Shown: piece after piece, positions 44,728 through 53,882 of the stretch
Layout: each line of letters starts with the position of its first letter
How positions within the stretch are numbered: position 1 is the first letter of the stretch
Assembly (NCBI RefSeq): GCF_001303895.1
Contig: NZ_LJSD01000032.1
Coordinates: 45,511-109,510 of the forward strand
Length of the DNA stretch: 64,000 nt
Origin: Mesorhizobium sp. 1M-11
GTDB lineage: Bacteria > Pseudomonadota > Alphaproteobacteria > Rhizobiales > Rhizobiaceae
Reading direction: 5' to 3'
The notes under the pieces: generated by a model
Told to the model about the DNA's origin: nothing
Databases searched by the model: none
Seen by the model: only the letters and a program-made list of their open reading frames with translations
Program-made: the position numbers and the translations under genes

Positions 44728-46800
44728 ATGAACTGGTCGGTCGCTTTCGAACCCCTGCTCTCCTGGCCGCTGTTGGCGGTGATCCTGGCACCGCTGGCGC
44801 TCATCGCCGGCGCCAGCCTATGGTTCCGGCAGCGCGGCGCATATCTGCGCCTCGCCGCACTCGCGGCCTTTGCCCTTGCGCTTCTGAACCCCGTCCTGCT
44901 CGACGAGGAACGCGAAGCTTTGAAGAGCGTCGTCGCCGTCGTCGTGGACCGCAGCCAGAGTCAGGACATCGGCAACCGCGCCGCCCAGACGGACACAGCG
45001 CTTGCCGGATTGAAGGAACGGCTCGCCCGCTTCAAGCAGTTCGACGTGCGCGTGGTCCAAGCCGGCAAGAACGGCGCTGCCGAAGAGCGCACCGAAACGC
45101 GGCTGTTCTCGGCACTGAACGGCGCGCTGCGCGATGTGCCGCCCTCGCGCGTTGCCGGCGCGGTCATGATCACCGACGGTGAAGTGCATGACGTGCCGTC
45201 CGGACGTGGCGACTTCAACGCCCCCCTGCATGCACTTATCACCGGACAAGAGAACGAGAAGGACCGGCGTGTCCGCTTCGACAAGGCACCGCGCTTCGGA
45301 CTGGTCGGCAAGCCGCTCGACATGACCTATCGTGTCATTTCCACCGGGGGTGAAACCGGCCCGGTCGAGGTGCGCGTTTCCGTCAACGGCCAGCAGGTGG
45401 CCATCGAACGCGCCTTCATCGGCCAGGAAATGCCACTGCAGGTGACGATCCCGACCGCTGGCCGCAACATCGTCGAGCTTGCCATCCCGAAGGAAGACGG
45501 CGAACTGACCGACGTCAACAACCGCACCATCGCCCTGGTCGACGGCATCAGGGAGAACCTCAGGGTGCTGCTCGTTTCCGGCGAGCCGCATGCCGGCGAA
45601 CGCACCTGGCGCAACCTGTTGAAATCCGACGCTTCGGTGGACCTCGTCCACTTCACCATCCTGCGGCCGCCGGAAAAGCAGGATGGAACGCCGATCAACG
45701 AATTGTCGCTGATTGCCTTCCCGGTCCGCGAACTGTTCGTGGAGAAGATCAACGAGTTCGATCTCATCATCTTCGATCGCTACCAGCACCGTGACGTGTT
45801 GCCGACCCTCTATTACGACTACATCGCCGAGTATGTCGAAAAAGGCGGCGCGCTGTTGATAGCCGCGGGTCCGGAATATGGCGGCCAGGCGACAATCGCG
45901 CGCACCCCGCTGATGGGAGCTTTGCCCGGCATGCCAACAGGTGAAGTGATCGACAAGGCCTTCTATCCACGCCTGACCGATCTCGGCGCGCGCCATCCCG
46001 TTACCCGCGGTCTCGACGGCTCGCAGGACAATCCTCCGCGCTGGGGCCGCTGGTTCCGCACCATCGGCATCGACAGGCCGGAAGGCGAAGTGGTAATGAA
46101 GGGCGCCGACGACCGCCCTCTGCTTGTGCTTGATCGCAAGGGCGAAGGCCGTGTCGGCATGCTGCTGTCCGATCAGGGCTGGCTATGGGCACGCGGCTTC
46201 GAAGGCGGCGGTCCCTATGTGCAGCTTTATCGTCGCATAGCCCACTGGCTGATGAAGGAGCCGGAACTGGAGGAAGAGCGCCTGACCACTGACAGTCGTG
46301 GCATGACGCTCGAAGTGCGCCGTCAGACGATGAGCGAGGATCCCGGCACAGCACGTATCATCACGCCCTCCGGCAAGGCACTGACGGTCAAATTGCAGAA
46401 GTCGGAACCCGGCATCTTCAGCGGCAGTGTCGAGGTCAACGAGATCGGCCTCTATCAGGTCGCCAATGGCGACCTCACCGCGCTGGCCCATGTCGGTCCA
46501 GTGAATGCACCGGAATTCGCCGATGTCGTTTCGACGGAAAGCAGGCTGAAGCCTGCAACCGATGCCACCGGCGGCAGTGTGCGGCGCGTGGCAGCCGGCG
46601 CCGGCAACGATGTTGTATTGCCCTCGGTCGTGCCCATCCGGGACCAGGCCGAGGCTGCTGGCCGTGACTGGATCGGTTTGCGTACCACCGACGACAGCGT
46701 CTTGAAGGCCATCTCGCGCGTTCCCCTGTTCGGCGGGTTCCTGGGCCTTGGCCTGCTGCTGCTGGCAATGGGCAGCATGTGGTATCGCGAAGGGCGCTAG
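44728..46800 (+). CDS. Membrane glutamine amidotransferase-like/VWA-like protein
   Basis: 690 residues. Two N-terminal membrane helices (LLSWPLLAVILAPLALIAGA; LRLAALAAFALALLNPVLL), VWA-like segment (LKSVVAVVVDRSQSQDIGN with DRSQS in the MIDAS position; GAVMITDGEVHD). A GATase1-like domain is in the middle (NEFDLIIFDRYQHRDVLP, GGALLIAAGPEYGG), and one membrane helix at the end (FGGFLGLGLLLLAMGSMWY). Last gene of the MoxR operon. Its UAG stop is the border of class A repeat copy 6. Confidence 0.82.
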   Translation: MNWSVAFEPLLSWPLLAVILAPLALIAGASLWFRQRGAYLRLAALAAFALALLNPVLLDEEREALKSVVAVVVDRSQSQDIGNRAAQTDTALAGLKERLARFKQFDVRVVQAGKNGAAEERTETRLFSALNGALRDVPPSRVAGAVMITDGEVHDVPSGRGDFNAPLHALITGQENEKDRRVRFDKAPRFGLVGKPLDMTYRVISTGGETGPVEVRVSVNGQQVAIERAFIGQEMPLQVTIPTAGRNIVELAIPKEDGELTDVNNRTIALVDGIRENLRVLLVSGEPHAGERTWRNLLKSDASVDLVHFTILRPPEKQDGTPINELSLIAFPVRELFVEKINEFDLIIFDRYQHRDVLPTLYYDYIAEYVEKGGALLIAAGPEYGGQATIARTPLMGALPGMPTGEVIDKAFYPRLTDLGARHPVTRGLDGSQDNPPRWGRWFRTIGIDRPEGEVVMKGADDRPLLVLDRKGEGRVGMLLSDQGWLWARGFEGGGPYVQLYRRIAHWLMKEPELEEERLTTDSRGMTLEVRRQTMSEDPGTARIITPSGKALTVKLQKSEPGIFSGSVEVNEIGLYQVANGDLTALAHVGPVNAPEFADVVSTESRLKPATDATGGSVRRVAAGAGNDVVLPSVVPIRDQAEAAGRDWIGLRTTDDSVLKAISRVPLFGGFLGLGLLLLAMGSMWYREGR

Positions 46801-46893
46801 AGCAATTCCGGGAAAAGTGTGTAACCGTTTTCCGTCCGGAATTGCGTAAAAACAAAGAGTTGGAGCGTCTCCGCGAAAACGGAAACGCTCTAG
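46797..46893 (+). repeat. Palindromic mosaic repeat, class A (copy 6)
   Basis: 97 bases, CTAG to CTAG: GCAATTCC/GGAATTGC, linker GTAAAAACAAAGAGTTGGAGCG, then AGCGTCTCCG/CGGAAACGCT with mismatches. Supplies the UAG stop of the upstream gene. Confidence 0.93.
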
Positions 46894-46954
46894 GCACGAA
46901 GCATTGCCTGATCGTGGGCGGTTGCGTCACGTCGATCGTCACAATCCACACGAA

Positions 46955-46996
46955 AGAGAAAGCCGCTCTCCGGTCCCGGAAAGCGGCTTTTTCTCG
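46955..46996. terminator. Bidirectional terminator between convergent genes
   Basis: Perfect stem AAAGCCGCT (46959-46967) / AGCGGCTTT (46982-46990) followed by TTCTC on the plus strand and by CTCTTTCG on the minus strand. It lies between the MoxR operon and the His-rich gene, which converge here, so it can serve both. Confidence 0.75.
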
Positions 46997-47022
46997 TTCC
47001 CGCAAAAGCAGGAAACCATGCC

Positions 47023-47262
47023 TTAGGCCTTCTTGGCGGCCTTATGGACATGGTGGACGTGATGCTTGCTGGTGTGATGCTTGCGAACGTGATGCTTGCG
47101 CACATGGTGCTTCTTGTGCGCCACGCTGTGGTGACGATGTGCCTTCTTGTGCACGATATGCTTGGCTGCCGGAGCTGCGTTTGCTGCGCTCGTGCCCAGA
47201 ACCGGCATCGAGAAGGCAAGTGCGATGGCAAGGCCGAGGGCGGAGAGGATGGACTTCTTCAT
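47023..47262 (-). CDS. Secreted His/Lys-rich small protein
   Basis: 79 residues. Sec signal peptide MKKSILSALGLAIALAFSMP and cleavage near SAANA-AP. The mature part of about 50 residues is mostly His and Lys (repeats of the type VRKHH, HHVHK), so it is very basic and likely to bind Ni, Zn, Cu or Co. AGGA lies nine bases upstream. Shares its signal peptide almost exactly with the gene at 47492. No known family; periplasmic metal buffering is inference. Confidence 0.78.
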   Translation of the reverse strand: MKKSILSALGLAIALAFSMPVLGTSAANAAPAAKHIVHKKAHRHHSVAHKKHHVRKHHVRKHHTSKHHVHHVHKAAKKA

Positions 47263-47439
47263 GGACATTGTTCCTGTTGAGCGGGCCAGCCTGGAGACAC
47301 GGGTCGAGTGCCGCCAGTTTTTGCGAACCCTGGTGCATGGGGCGAACAGAGGGCCAGCCTTTCGGGCGAAATCCCGGACTGCGCGTCGAAGCGCCTTTTC
47401 CGCTATGGCCCGCATGGCCGCGGAGGGTATCGGATCACA

Positions 47440-47473
47440 AGGCCGCCTCCGAGAGGGGGACCGGAGACGGCCT
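47440..47473 (-). terminator. Hairpin downstream of the Lys/Ala-rich gene
   Basis: Stem AGGCCG-CTCCG / CGGAG-CGGCCT with one-base bulges, 19 bases past the stop of the gene at 47492. Weak T content after it on the minus strand. Likely separates the two paralogues. Confidence 0.5.
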
Positions 47474-47491
47474 CGAGGTTGCCAGGACGAA

Positions 47492-47719
47492 TTACATCGT
47501 CTTCTTGGCTTCGGCCTTCTTGGCTGCCTTCTTGTGCTTCTTCACCTTCTTGGCCGCGACCTTCGCGACCGGCTTCTTGGCGGTCGTGGCCGCAGCCGCC
47601 GGAGCGGTCGTCGTGGTGGCGGTCGCCGAAGCGGCGTTGGCGGCGGAGGTGCCGAGAACCGGCATCGAGAAGGCGAGAGCGACGGCGAGGCCGAGAGCGG
47701 AGAGAAGGGTCTTTTTCAT
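47492..47719 (-). CDS. Secreted Lys/Ala-rich small protein
   Basis: 75 residues with AAGGAAA eight bases before the ATG. Signal peptide MKKTLLSALGLAVALAFSMP is nearly identical to that of the His-rich gene at 47262. The mature part is a Thr/Ala stretch then Lys/Ala repeats (KKPVAKVAAKKVKKHKKAA), like histone H1-tail sequences. Very basic, probably periplasmic or envelope-bound. A diverged duplicate of its neighbour in which only the leader is kept. No known family. Confidence 0.78.
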   Translation of the reverse strand: MKKTLLSALGLAVALAFSMPVLGTSAANAASATATTTTAPAAAATTAKKPVAKVAAKKVKKHKKAAKKAEAKKTM

Positions 47720-47754
47720 GATCAGCTTTCCTTTGTCGCAGGTTGGGTTCGAGT

Positions 47755-48054
47755 TCACTGACTGGGATCGTCCGGTATCACTCCAAGGAGCTTCAAAGCG
47801 TTGGCGAAAGTCCGGATGCCCTGCGCCTGCTTGTGATCGGCGCAGTACCGGGTCGCCCTCTTTTGAAGCACCTTTGCCTGGGCGGCCTGCACCGCCTTGG
47901 CGTGGTTTTCGATGGCCTCGTCGAGCTGTCGACTTAGCCGGCTGCAACGTTCGCTCCGGGTGATCGCCGCTTCCGCGTTGGAATGTCCGACACCGACCAT
48001 GGCGAGCGAAATGCCGAACAGCGCTCCCATCCATCGATACGAACTTCTCTGCAT
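47755..48054 (-). CDS. Small secreted protein of unknown function
   Basis: 99 residues with AGGA seven bases before the ATG. Signal peptide MQRSSYRWMGALFGISLAMVG, cleavage near NAEAA-IT. The mature part has two Cys (RSERCSRLSRQLDEAI and RYCADHKQAQGIR) that could form a disulfide, and helical character throughout. First of three small secreted-protein genes on this strand, 35 bases from the next, so probably co-transcribed. Function unknown. Confidence 0.68.
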   Translation of the reverse strand: MQRSSYRWMGALFGISLAMVGVGHSNAEAAITRSERCSRLSRQLDEAIENHAKAVQAAQAKVLQKRATRYCADHKQAQGIRTFANALKLLGVIPDDPSQ

Positions 48055-48293
48055 GGTCGGGTCCTGATCTCCCGGTTGCGAGGCGCCGCGACCGGTGTTC
48101 TGGCCGCTGCGGATATCGTTATGCCATTGATTTTTTTCAGGAGTTTTTCCAGTTTGTTGAATTTTGTTTCTGGATTGTTTCTGGGCGCGTTTTGCCGGGC
48201 CGCTGGCCAAGACACCCCGGCGGCCCTATCCTATAAGGCGTAAATCGCGACCCTAGCGGCCGGCCGGAAGACAGGTCAGAAGACAGGTATTGA
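48055..48293. promoter_or_regulatory. AT-rich divergent promoter region
   Basis: About 240 bases between the small secreted-protein genes and the two-component system. A T-rich tract lies at 48120-48180, unlike the GC-rich surroundings. Both promoters should be here. No exact -35/-10 call is made. Confidence 0.45.
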
Positions 48294-49016
48294 GTGAAAA
48301 CCGATCCGCATATTCTCATCGTCGACGACGACAAAGGCATCCGTGATCTGCTGCAGGAATTCTTCGAAAAACGCGGCCTGCGGACCTCCGTGGCTCGCGA
48401 CGGTATCGAGATGGAAACCATCATGCGGCGCGGCCATTTCGATCTCGTCGTTCTCGACGTGATGCTGCCGGGCAAGAGCGGCCTGGAACTCTGCCGTGAA
48501 TTGAGAAGCGCCAACCAGGATATCCCCATCATCATGCTGACAGCGGTCAACGAGACGACGGACCGTGTCGTCGGCCTCGAGATGGGAGCGGACGACTATC
48601 TGCCGAAGCCTTTCGACCCACGCGAGTTGCTGGCTCGCATCCGAGCCGTGCTGAGGCGCAACACCGGAGCCGTCGAAGCAAAGCGCCTGCCGCCCCGACA
48701 GATCTATCATTTTGCCGGTTGGACCATGGATTGCTCGCGCCGCAGCCTGGTTGCGCCCGGTGATGTGCGGGTGGAATTGACTGCCGCCGAATTCAACCTG
48801 CTGCATACTTTCGTGAAGAGCGCACAGCGCGTGTTGACCCGCGATCAGCTCATCGAGCTTTCCGGCGGCGACGGCGCGATCGCCTATGATCGCAGCGTCG
48901 ACATCCTGGTCAGCCGGTTACGGCGCAAGATGGAAGACGACCCGAAAACGCCGAAGCTGATCCAGACGGTGCGGAGCGGCGGCTATCAATTCATCCCCGA
49001 GACCGCCACCGAATGA
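48294..49016 (+). CDS. OmpR-family response regulator
   Basis: 240 residues starting with GTG. Receiver domain: ILIVDDDKGIRDLL with the acidic pocket, phospho-acceptor Asp in LVVLDVMLPGKSG (about 54), Thr and Lys in MLTAVNET and DDYLPKPFDP. C-terminal winged helix: VELTAAEFNLLHTFV and RSVDILVSRLRRKMEDDP. It is coupled to the kinase gene by ATGA. Targets unknown; the nearby envelope genes are possible but unproven targets. Confidence 0.94.
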   Translation: MKTDPHILIVDDDKGIRDLLQEFFEKRGLRTSVARDGIEMETIMRRGHFDLVVLDVMLPGKSGLELCRELRSANQDIPIIMLTAVNETTDRVVGLEMGADDYLPKPFDPRELLARIRAVLRRNTGAVEAKRLPPRQIYHFAGWTMDCSRRSLVAPGDVRVELTAAEFNLLHTFVKSAQRVLTRDQLIELSGGDGAIAYDRSVDILVSRLRRKMEDDPKTPKLIQTVRSGGYQFIPETATE

Positions 49017-50416
49017 GGCGGTTCCTCCCCCAGACCCTGCCTGCCTGGGTCCTGTTGGTGGTGATCGCCAGCCTGCTCGTCAGCCAGGTGGCGACCCTCT
49101 ATATCGTTGCGCGCGACCGGGCGGCAGCTTCCGACATCGTCGACTATTATCGGCTGAACGATCGTGCCTTCGCCGTCGTGCAGCTGCTTTATTCGGCAAC
49201 ACCTGTGGATCGCAAACGCATGGCCTCGGGTGTCGCAAGCACCAGCTATGCCCTGACTGTTTCAGATACGCCGGTTGTCGCCTCCTCCATCGCCCAGGAC
49301 GACCAATTGGCGGAATTGGAAGATATCCTGGTCAGCCGCCTGTCACGGTTCGGTGTCACGGAAGCAAGAGTGCGGCGCGACGCTGCCACCGAATCCGAAA
49401 AACCGCCGCGCAAGCCGGGCACCGATATCGGTGAAGTGGAAAAGGATCTGTTGGCGCTCTCCGCCGGTTTTTCGCACAGCGACAAGCTGACCGCCTCGAT
49501 CCGATTTTCCGATGGGCAGTGGCTGAATTTCACCGAGCCGATCATCCCGCCGGGGCCGGTGCTCAATCCTGAAAGCCTGCCGCTCTATGGTGTCATGGCC
49601 GGGCTGGTCGTGGTGATGTCGGTCTGGTCAATCCGTCGCCTCACCGCGCCCTACAGGATCATGGAAACGGCGGTGAGGCGCATAAGCAAGGACCTGAAAA
49701 GCTCTCCGATCTCCGAAGCAGGCAGCCGCGAGATCAGAACCGCAGCGCGGGCCATCAACGTCATGCAATCACGGCTGCGCGACTATGTCGAAGATCGCGA
49801 ACAGTTGGCGGCCGCACTCGCGCATGATCTGCGCACGCCGCTCACCCGCATGCGGCTGAGGCTCGCCCTCCTGCGCAAATCGAAGCTGCGCGAAGATCTT
49901 GCCAAGGACCTCGGCGACATCGAGGACATCGCCCGTTCCGTCATTGATTTCGCGACGTTCGAGGTCGCGGACGAAAAGAGCGAACGCATCGATTTCGTAT
50001 CGCTGGTGGAGTCGGTTGCAGACGATTTTCCGGACGTCACGCTGGACGACAGCGGGCTGCCTTCGCGCGAATTGATCTGCAAGGCGAGGCCCGTCGCGCT
50101 CAGGCGCTGCATTACCAATCTCGTCCAGAATGCCGTGACCTATGGCCAAAAAGCACATCTCAGTCTTTACCACTCCGACAGCCAGGTTGCCCTGGTGATC
50201 CGCGATGAAGGCCCCGGAATACCGCAAGCCAAGCTCGATGCGGTATTCAGCCCGTTCATCCGGTTGGAGAAATCACGCAACCGCGAAACCGGCGGCCTGG
50301 GCCTTGGGTTGACGATTGCCCGCAATATCGCCCGCGCCGCAGGTGGGGAAATCTACCTGTCGAACCATCCTGAAGGTGGGCTTCAAACCGAACTACGCCT
50401 GCCGCTCGTCACATAA
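49013..50416 (+). CDS. EnvZ-type sensor histidine kinase
   Basis: 467 residues. First membrane helix near 10-30 (PAWVLLVVIASLLVSQVATL), a periplasmic sensor of about 160 residues, second helix near LYGVMAGLVVVMSVWSI, HAMP (RRLTAPYRIMETAVRRI), H-box LAHDLRTPLTRMRLRL with the phospho-His (about 271), N-box RCITNLVQNAVTYG, and G boxes IRDEGPGIP and GGLGLGLTIARNIARAAGG. Overlaps the regulator gene by four bases. Signal unknown. Confidence 0.93.
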   Translation: MRRFLPQTLPAWVLLVVIASLLVSQVATLYIVARDRAAASDIVDYYRLNDRAFAVVQLLYSATPVDRKRMASGVASTSYALTVSDTPVVASSIAQDDQLAELEDILVSRLSRFGVTEARVRRDAATESEKPPRKPGTDIGEVEKDLLALSAGFSHSDKLTASIRFSDGQWLNFTEPIIPPGPVLNPESLPLYGVMAGLVVVMSVWSIRRLTAPYRIMETAVRRISKDLKSSPISEAGSREIRTAARAINVMQSRLRDYVEDREQLAAALAHDLRTPLTRMRLRLALLRKSKLREDLAKDLGDIEDIARSVIDFATFEVADEKSERIDFVSLVESVADDFPDVTLDDSGLPSRELICKARPVALRRCITNLVQNAVTYGQKAHLSLYHSDSQVALVIRDEGPGIPQAKLDAVFSPFIRLEKSRNRETGGLGLGLTIARNIARAAGGEIYLSNHPEGGLQTELRLPLVT

Positions 50417-50490
50417 GATCCACCTGGCAACTGCGGATGCCGATGCCCCACGGATCCAATCCGTATTCGCAGAAAAGTCGTGCTGCGCCG

Positions 50491-50588
50491 CTAGAGCAAT
50501 TCCAGCAAAAATGCGTTGCGGTTCTGTGTTCGGAATTGCGTAAAAACAAAGAGTTAGAGCGTTTCCGTGAAAAACGGAAACGCTCTAA
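50491..50588 (+). repeat. Palindromic mosaic repeat, class A (copy 7)
   Basis: 98 bases: CTAGAGCAATTCC to GGAATTGC, linker GTAAAAACAAAGAGTTAGAGCG, then GCGTTTCCGT/ACGGAAACGC ending in CTCTAA. The right-hand border contains the UAG stop of choV on the minus strand (50585-50587). Confidence 0.93.
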
Positions 50589-51766
50589 CGGTGCAGCACT
50601 GCCGACAACACGTCGCGGATGCCGATGGCCCCAACGAACCGCGACTGGTCGTCGAACAGTGCCACCGGCGCCGTCTGCGAACGATGCATGGCGAGCATCA
50701 CGGTCTTGAGCGACGTTCCCGGGGTTGCCCAGAACACCTGCGCTGCTTCGTCAGGCTGACGCTCTATGTCAGCGCAGGAAATCCATATTGCCGGTTTGCC
50801 ATCGCGTTCCGCAGCGGCCACCAGCCCATGGCTGTCGATTTTGAATCGGGTCGTCTTGCGCCGATCGAGCCAGATCCAACCATCTTCCGTGGTCTCCAGG
50901 TCCCGGCGATCGCGCATGACGTTCCACGCGGTCAGCACCGACAGTGGATTCACGTTGGAGATGAATTCGCGCACATAGTCATCGGCCGGCTTCAGCACGA
51001 TGTCCTCAGGCGAGCCGGACTGCACGATGCGCCCACCTTCCATGATCGTGATCGTGCTGCCGATCTTCAGTGCTTCTTCCAGATCGTGGCTGACGAAGAT
51101 GATCGTCTTCTTCAGCGTCTTCTGCAGTTGCAGCAGCTCATCCTGCAGCTTGGTGCGGATCAGTGGATCGAGGGCCGAGAACGGTTCGTCCATCAATAGG
51201 ATCGGCGCTTCAGTGGCGAAAGCACGTGCCAGGCCAACGCGCTGCTGCATGCCGCCAGACAGCTCATGTGCGTATTTTTTCGCCCAGGAATCCAGATTGA
51301 CGAGCTTGAGCTGTTTTTCCACGCGCGCCTTGCGTTCGGCCTCAGGCACACCGGCAAGTTCCAGGCCGAAACCGACATTTTCCTCCACCGTGCGCCAGGG
51401 CAGAAGGCCGAACTGCTGGAACACCATCGCCACCTGATGCTGGCGCAGCTGGCGCAACGTAGCGTCGTCGCAGGAGACGACATCGACCATGCCGTCGCCA
51501 TTCTTCACCATGACCTGGCCGCGGCTGACGATGTTGAGCCGGTTGACGGCACGCAACAGCGTCGACTTGCCGGAACCCGACAGACCCATCAGCACGGAGA
51601 TCTCACCCTCGTTGACGGTGAGATTGGCCCCGGCACAGCCCAGCACGTTGCCGGTCTGCTCCAGGATCTCGGCGCGCGTCGCGCCCCTGTCGACCATCGC
51701 AAGCGCATCGCGCGTGTCCGGGCCGAAGATGATATCGACATTCTTGAAATCGACGGCGATGCTCAT
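50585..51766 (-). CDS. choV: Choline ABC transporter ATPase
   Basis: 393 residues. ATPase domain with Walker A GLSGSGKST, Q-loop MVFQQFGLLPW, signature LSGGMQQRVGLARA and Walker B ILLMDEPFSALDP, then a C-terminal regulatory extension with CBS-like character (VFWATPGTSLKTVMLAM, VGAIGIRDVLSAVL). Matches ChoV/ProV-type quaternary amine ATPases. Third gene of choXWV by transcription, overlapping choW by four bases. Its UAG stop lies in a class A repeat. Confidence 0.93.
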   Translation of the reverse strand: MSIAVDFKNVDIIFGPDTRDALAMVDRGATRAEILEQTGNVLGCAGANLTVNEGEISVLMGLSGSGKSTLLRAVNRLNIVSRGQVMVKNGDGMVDVVSCDDATLRQLRQHQVAMVFQQFGLLPWRTVEENVGFGLELAGVPEAERKARVEKQLKLVNLDSWAKKYAHELSGGMQQRVGLARAFATEAPILLMDEPFSALDPLIRTKLQDELLQLQKTLKKTIIFVSHDLEEALKIGSTITIMEGGRIVQSGSPEDIVLKPADDYVREFISNVNPLSVLTAWNVMRDRRDLETTEDGWIWLDRRKTTRFKIDSHGLVAAAERDGKPAIWISCADIERQPDEAAQVFWATPGTSLKTVMLAMHRSQTAPVALFDDQSRFVGAIGIRDVLSAVLHR

Positions 51767-52617
51767 TTCTTGCCTCCCACGCCGATACGCGTCATGCGGT
51801 CGAGCACAATCGCCAGCACCACGATGGCAAGGCCTGCTTCAAGACCGAGGTCGATCCTGCGCGAGCCAAGCGCTCGGTTGATTTCGGTGCCGAGGCCGCC
51901 CGCCCCGATCAGCGCGGCAAACACAACCATCGATAAAGACAGCATGATGCACTGGGTCAGGCCCGCCATGATGGTCGGCAGCGCCGCCGGCAGTTCGACC
52001 TTCCAGAGAAGCTGACGTTTGGTGGCACCGAAGGCTTCGCCCGCTTCGACGATCGCCTTCGGCACGGAGGTGACGCCGAGATGGGTGAGGCGCACGGCCG
52101 TCGGGATCACGAAGATGATGGTGACGATGAGACCCGGCGCGTTGCCGAGGCCGAACAGCGTGAGCACCGGGATCAGATAGACGAAGGTCGGCAGTGTCTG
52201 CATCAGGTCCAGCACCGGCAGCATGAACTTGTAGACCTTGGGCTTGTGAGCGGCCCAGATACCGAGCGGCACGCCGATCGCCATCGAAGCGATGGTCGCT
52301 GCAACGACCAGCACGAGCGTCTGGACGGTCTGTTTCCACAGGCCCTGATTGATGATGAAGAGCAGGCCGAGCAAGACACCGATCGCCAGCACTTTGGAGC
52401 GCTGCAGCCACCAGGCAAGCAAAGCGATCAGCAGGACGACGACCACCGGCGGCATCATCAAAAGCAGGTCGACGACACCGTCGAGCAGCGAGTTCAATCC
52501 GCTCGAGAAACCACGGAAAATGCTGTTGAAATTGTCGGTAAGGAAAGTGAAGAACGCTTTGCCCCATGCGCCGACCGGTATTTTCCAGGCGACCAGGAAA
52601 TTCGAAACGGGGTCCAT
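51763..52617 (-). CDS. choW: Choline ABC transporter permease
   Basis: 284 residues from the ATG giving MDPVSNFLVAWKIPVG. About six membrane helices; the EAA loop that contacts the ATPase is near GEAFGATKRQLLWKVELP. Conserved PLGIWAAHKPKVYKF and LDLMQTLPTFVYLIP match ProW/ChoW permeases. Lies between choX (123 bases upstream) and choV (ATGA overlap). Confidence 0.94.
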   Translation of the reverse strand: MDPVSNFLVAWKIPVGAWGKAFFTFLTDNFNSIFRGFSSGLNSLLDGVVDLLLMMPPVVVVLLIALLAWWLQRSKVLAIGVLLGLLFIINQGLWKQTVQTLVLVVAATIASMAIGVPLGIWAAHKPKVYKFMLPVLDLMQTLPTFVYLIPVLTLFGLGNAPGLIVTIIFVIPTAVRLTHLGVTSVPKAIVEAGEAFGATKRQLLWKVELPAALPTIMAGLTQCIMLSLSMVVFAALIGAGGLGTEINRALGSRRIDLGLEAGLAIVVLAIVLDRMTRIGVGGKK

Positions 52618-52739
52618 CTTCCCTCCCTCGTCATGCGTCCGCCACCCACGGAGCATCGTTATCTTGTCACAGCCTACGAAAAAGGGCAGCCCCCGACGGG
52701 CGGCTGCCCTAGACGTCTCGCCCGCTGGGGCGATTGCTG

Positions 52740-53675
52740 TCAGCCGCCGATCGCGCTCTTCACGGCAGCGGCGGCATCACCACCATCGAAAGTGGTCACG
52801 CCGGCAAGCCACGGGGCAGCGGCGGCCGGGTTTTTCTTCAGCCAGTCGGTCGCAGCCGTGTTGGCATCGGTACCTTTCAGGATCACGTCCATCATCTGGC
52901 CTTCCATATCCAGATTGAACTTCAGGTTCTTGATGAAGGTGCCGACATTCGGGCATTCCTGCAGATAGCCCTTGCGCACATTGGTCGAGACCGTTGCGGC
53001 GCCGAAGCCGGAATCACCCATGCCGTCGAGATAGGTGATCTTCATCGCACCCATCACCGGGTGTGGCGTCCAGCCAAGGAAGGCGATCCACTTGTTGTCC
53101 TTCATCGACTGCTCGGCCTGGGTCAGCATGCCGGCCTCCGAGGATTCGACCAGTTCGAAACCCTCCAGGTTTGTGGCGGGGTTCTTGATCATGTCGAGGA
53201 TGATGCGGTTACCGTCATTGCCGGCCTCGATGCCGTAGATCTTACCCTCGAACTTGTCCTTGAACTTGCCGAGGTCGGTCAGCGTTTTCACGCCGCCGTC
53301 GGCGACATAGGTGGGTACGACGATGCCATAGCCGGCGCCCGAGAGGTTCTCGGAAATGGTCTCAACCGAACCTTCGGCGGTGTAATCCTTGATATCGTTG
53401 GTCATCGACGGCATCCAGTTGCCGAGGAAAACGTCGAGATCCTTGTTTTTCAACGAAGCGTAGGTGACCGGCACAGAAAGCTGAATGACTTCCGGCTCGT
53501 AGCCGAGTGCGGTGAGCAGCACGGAGGCAACACCCGTGGTTGCCTGGATGTCGGTCCAGCCGACATCCGACAGACGCACCTTCTTGCAGCTTTCGGCGTC
53601 GCCGGCGAAGGCCGCGCCGGTGGACAGGAACGCCGCAAGGCTGAATCCTGCGATGATGGACTTCATGCGTGACAT
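52740..53675 (-). CDS. choX: Choline-binding periplasmic protein
   Basis: 311 residues. Signal peptide MSRMKSIIAGFSLAAFLSTG with cleavage near AFAGD. Mature part has VRLSDVGWTDIQATTGVAS, DVFLGNWMPSM, IYGIEAGNDGNRIILDM, IAFLGWTPHPVMG: the aromatic and Asn/Asp residues of the ChoX/ProX choline box, where aromatic side chains cage the trimethylammonium group. High-affinity choline uptake in rhizobia feeds glycine betaine synthesis and osmoprotection. Usually near betCBA; those genes are not in this window. Confidence 0.94.
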   Translation of the reverse strand: MSRMKSIIAGFSLAAFLSTGAAFAGDAESCKKVRLSDVGWTDIQATTGVASVLLTALGYEPEVIQLSVPVTYASLKNKDLDVFLGNWMPSMTNDIKDYTAEGSVETISENLSGAGYGIVVPTYVADGGVKTLTDLGKFKDKFEGKIYGIEAGNDGNRIILDMIKNPATNLEGFELVESSEAGMLTQAEQSMKDNKWIAFLGWTPHPVMGAMKITYLDGMGDSGFGAATVSTNVRKGYLQECPNVGTFIKNLKFNLDMEGQMMDVILKGTDANTAATDWLKKNPAAAAPWLAGVTTFDGGDAAAAVKSAIGG

Positions 53676-53882
53676 GAACTTTCTCCCATTGTGTTTGTCT
53701 GGCGAAGCGGAATCCGGCGCCTGGCCTTGTTATGTCAGCCAAACACCATTCTTGTGTTGTTTCAAGCACCAGGAGATACGATTGACGGCGCGCATTGGCC
53801 GATCAGCGACACGGCCAAGCTTTTTTGGTGGAAGGCCGGAAAGCGCCCCTCCCCGCCGCCCGCAACTTCTGCATAAAGGGTC

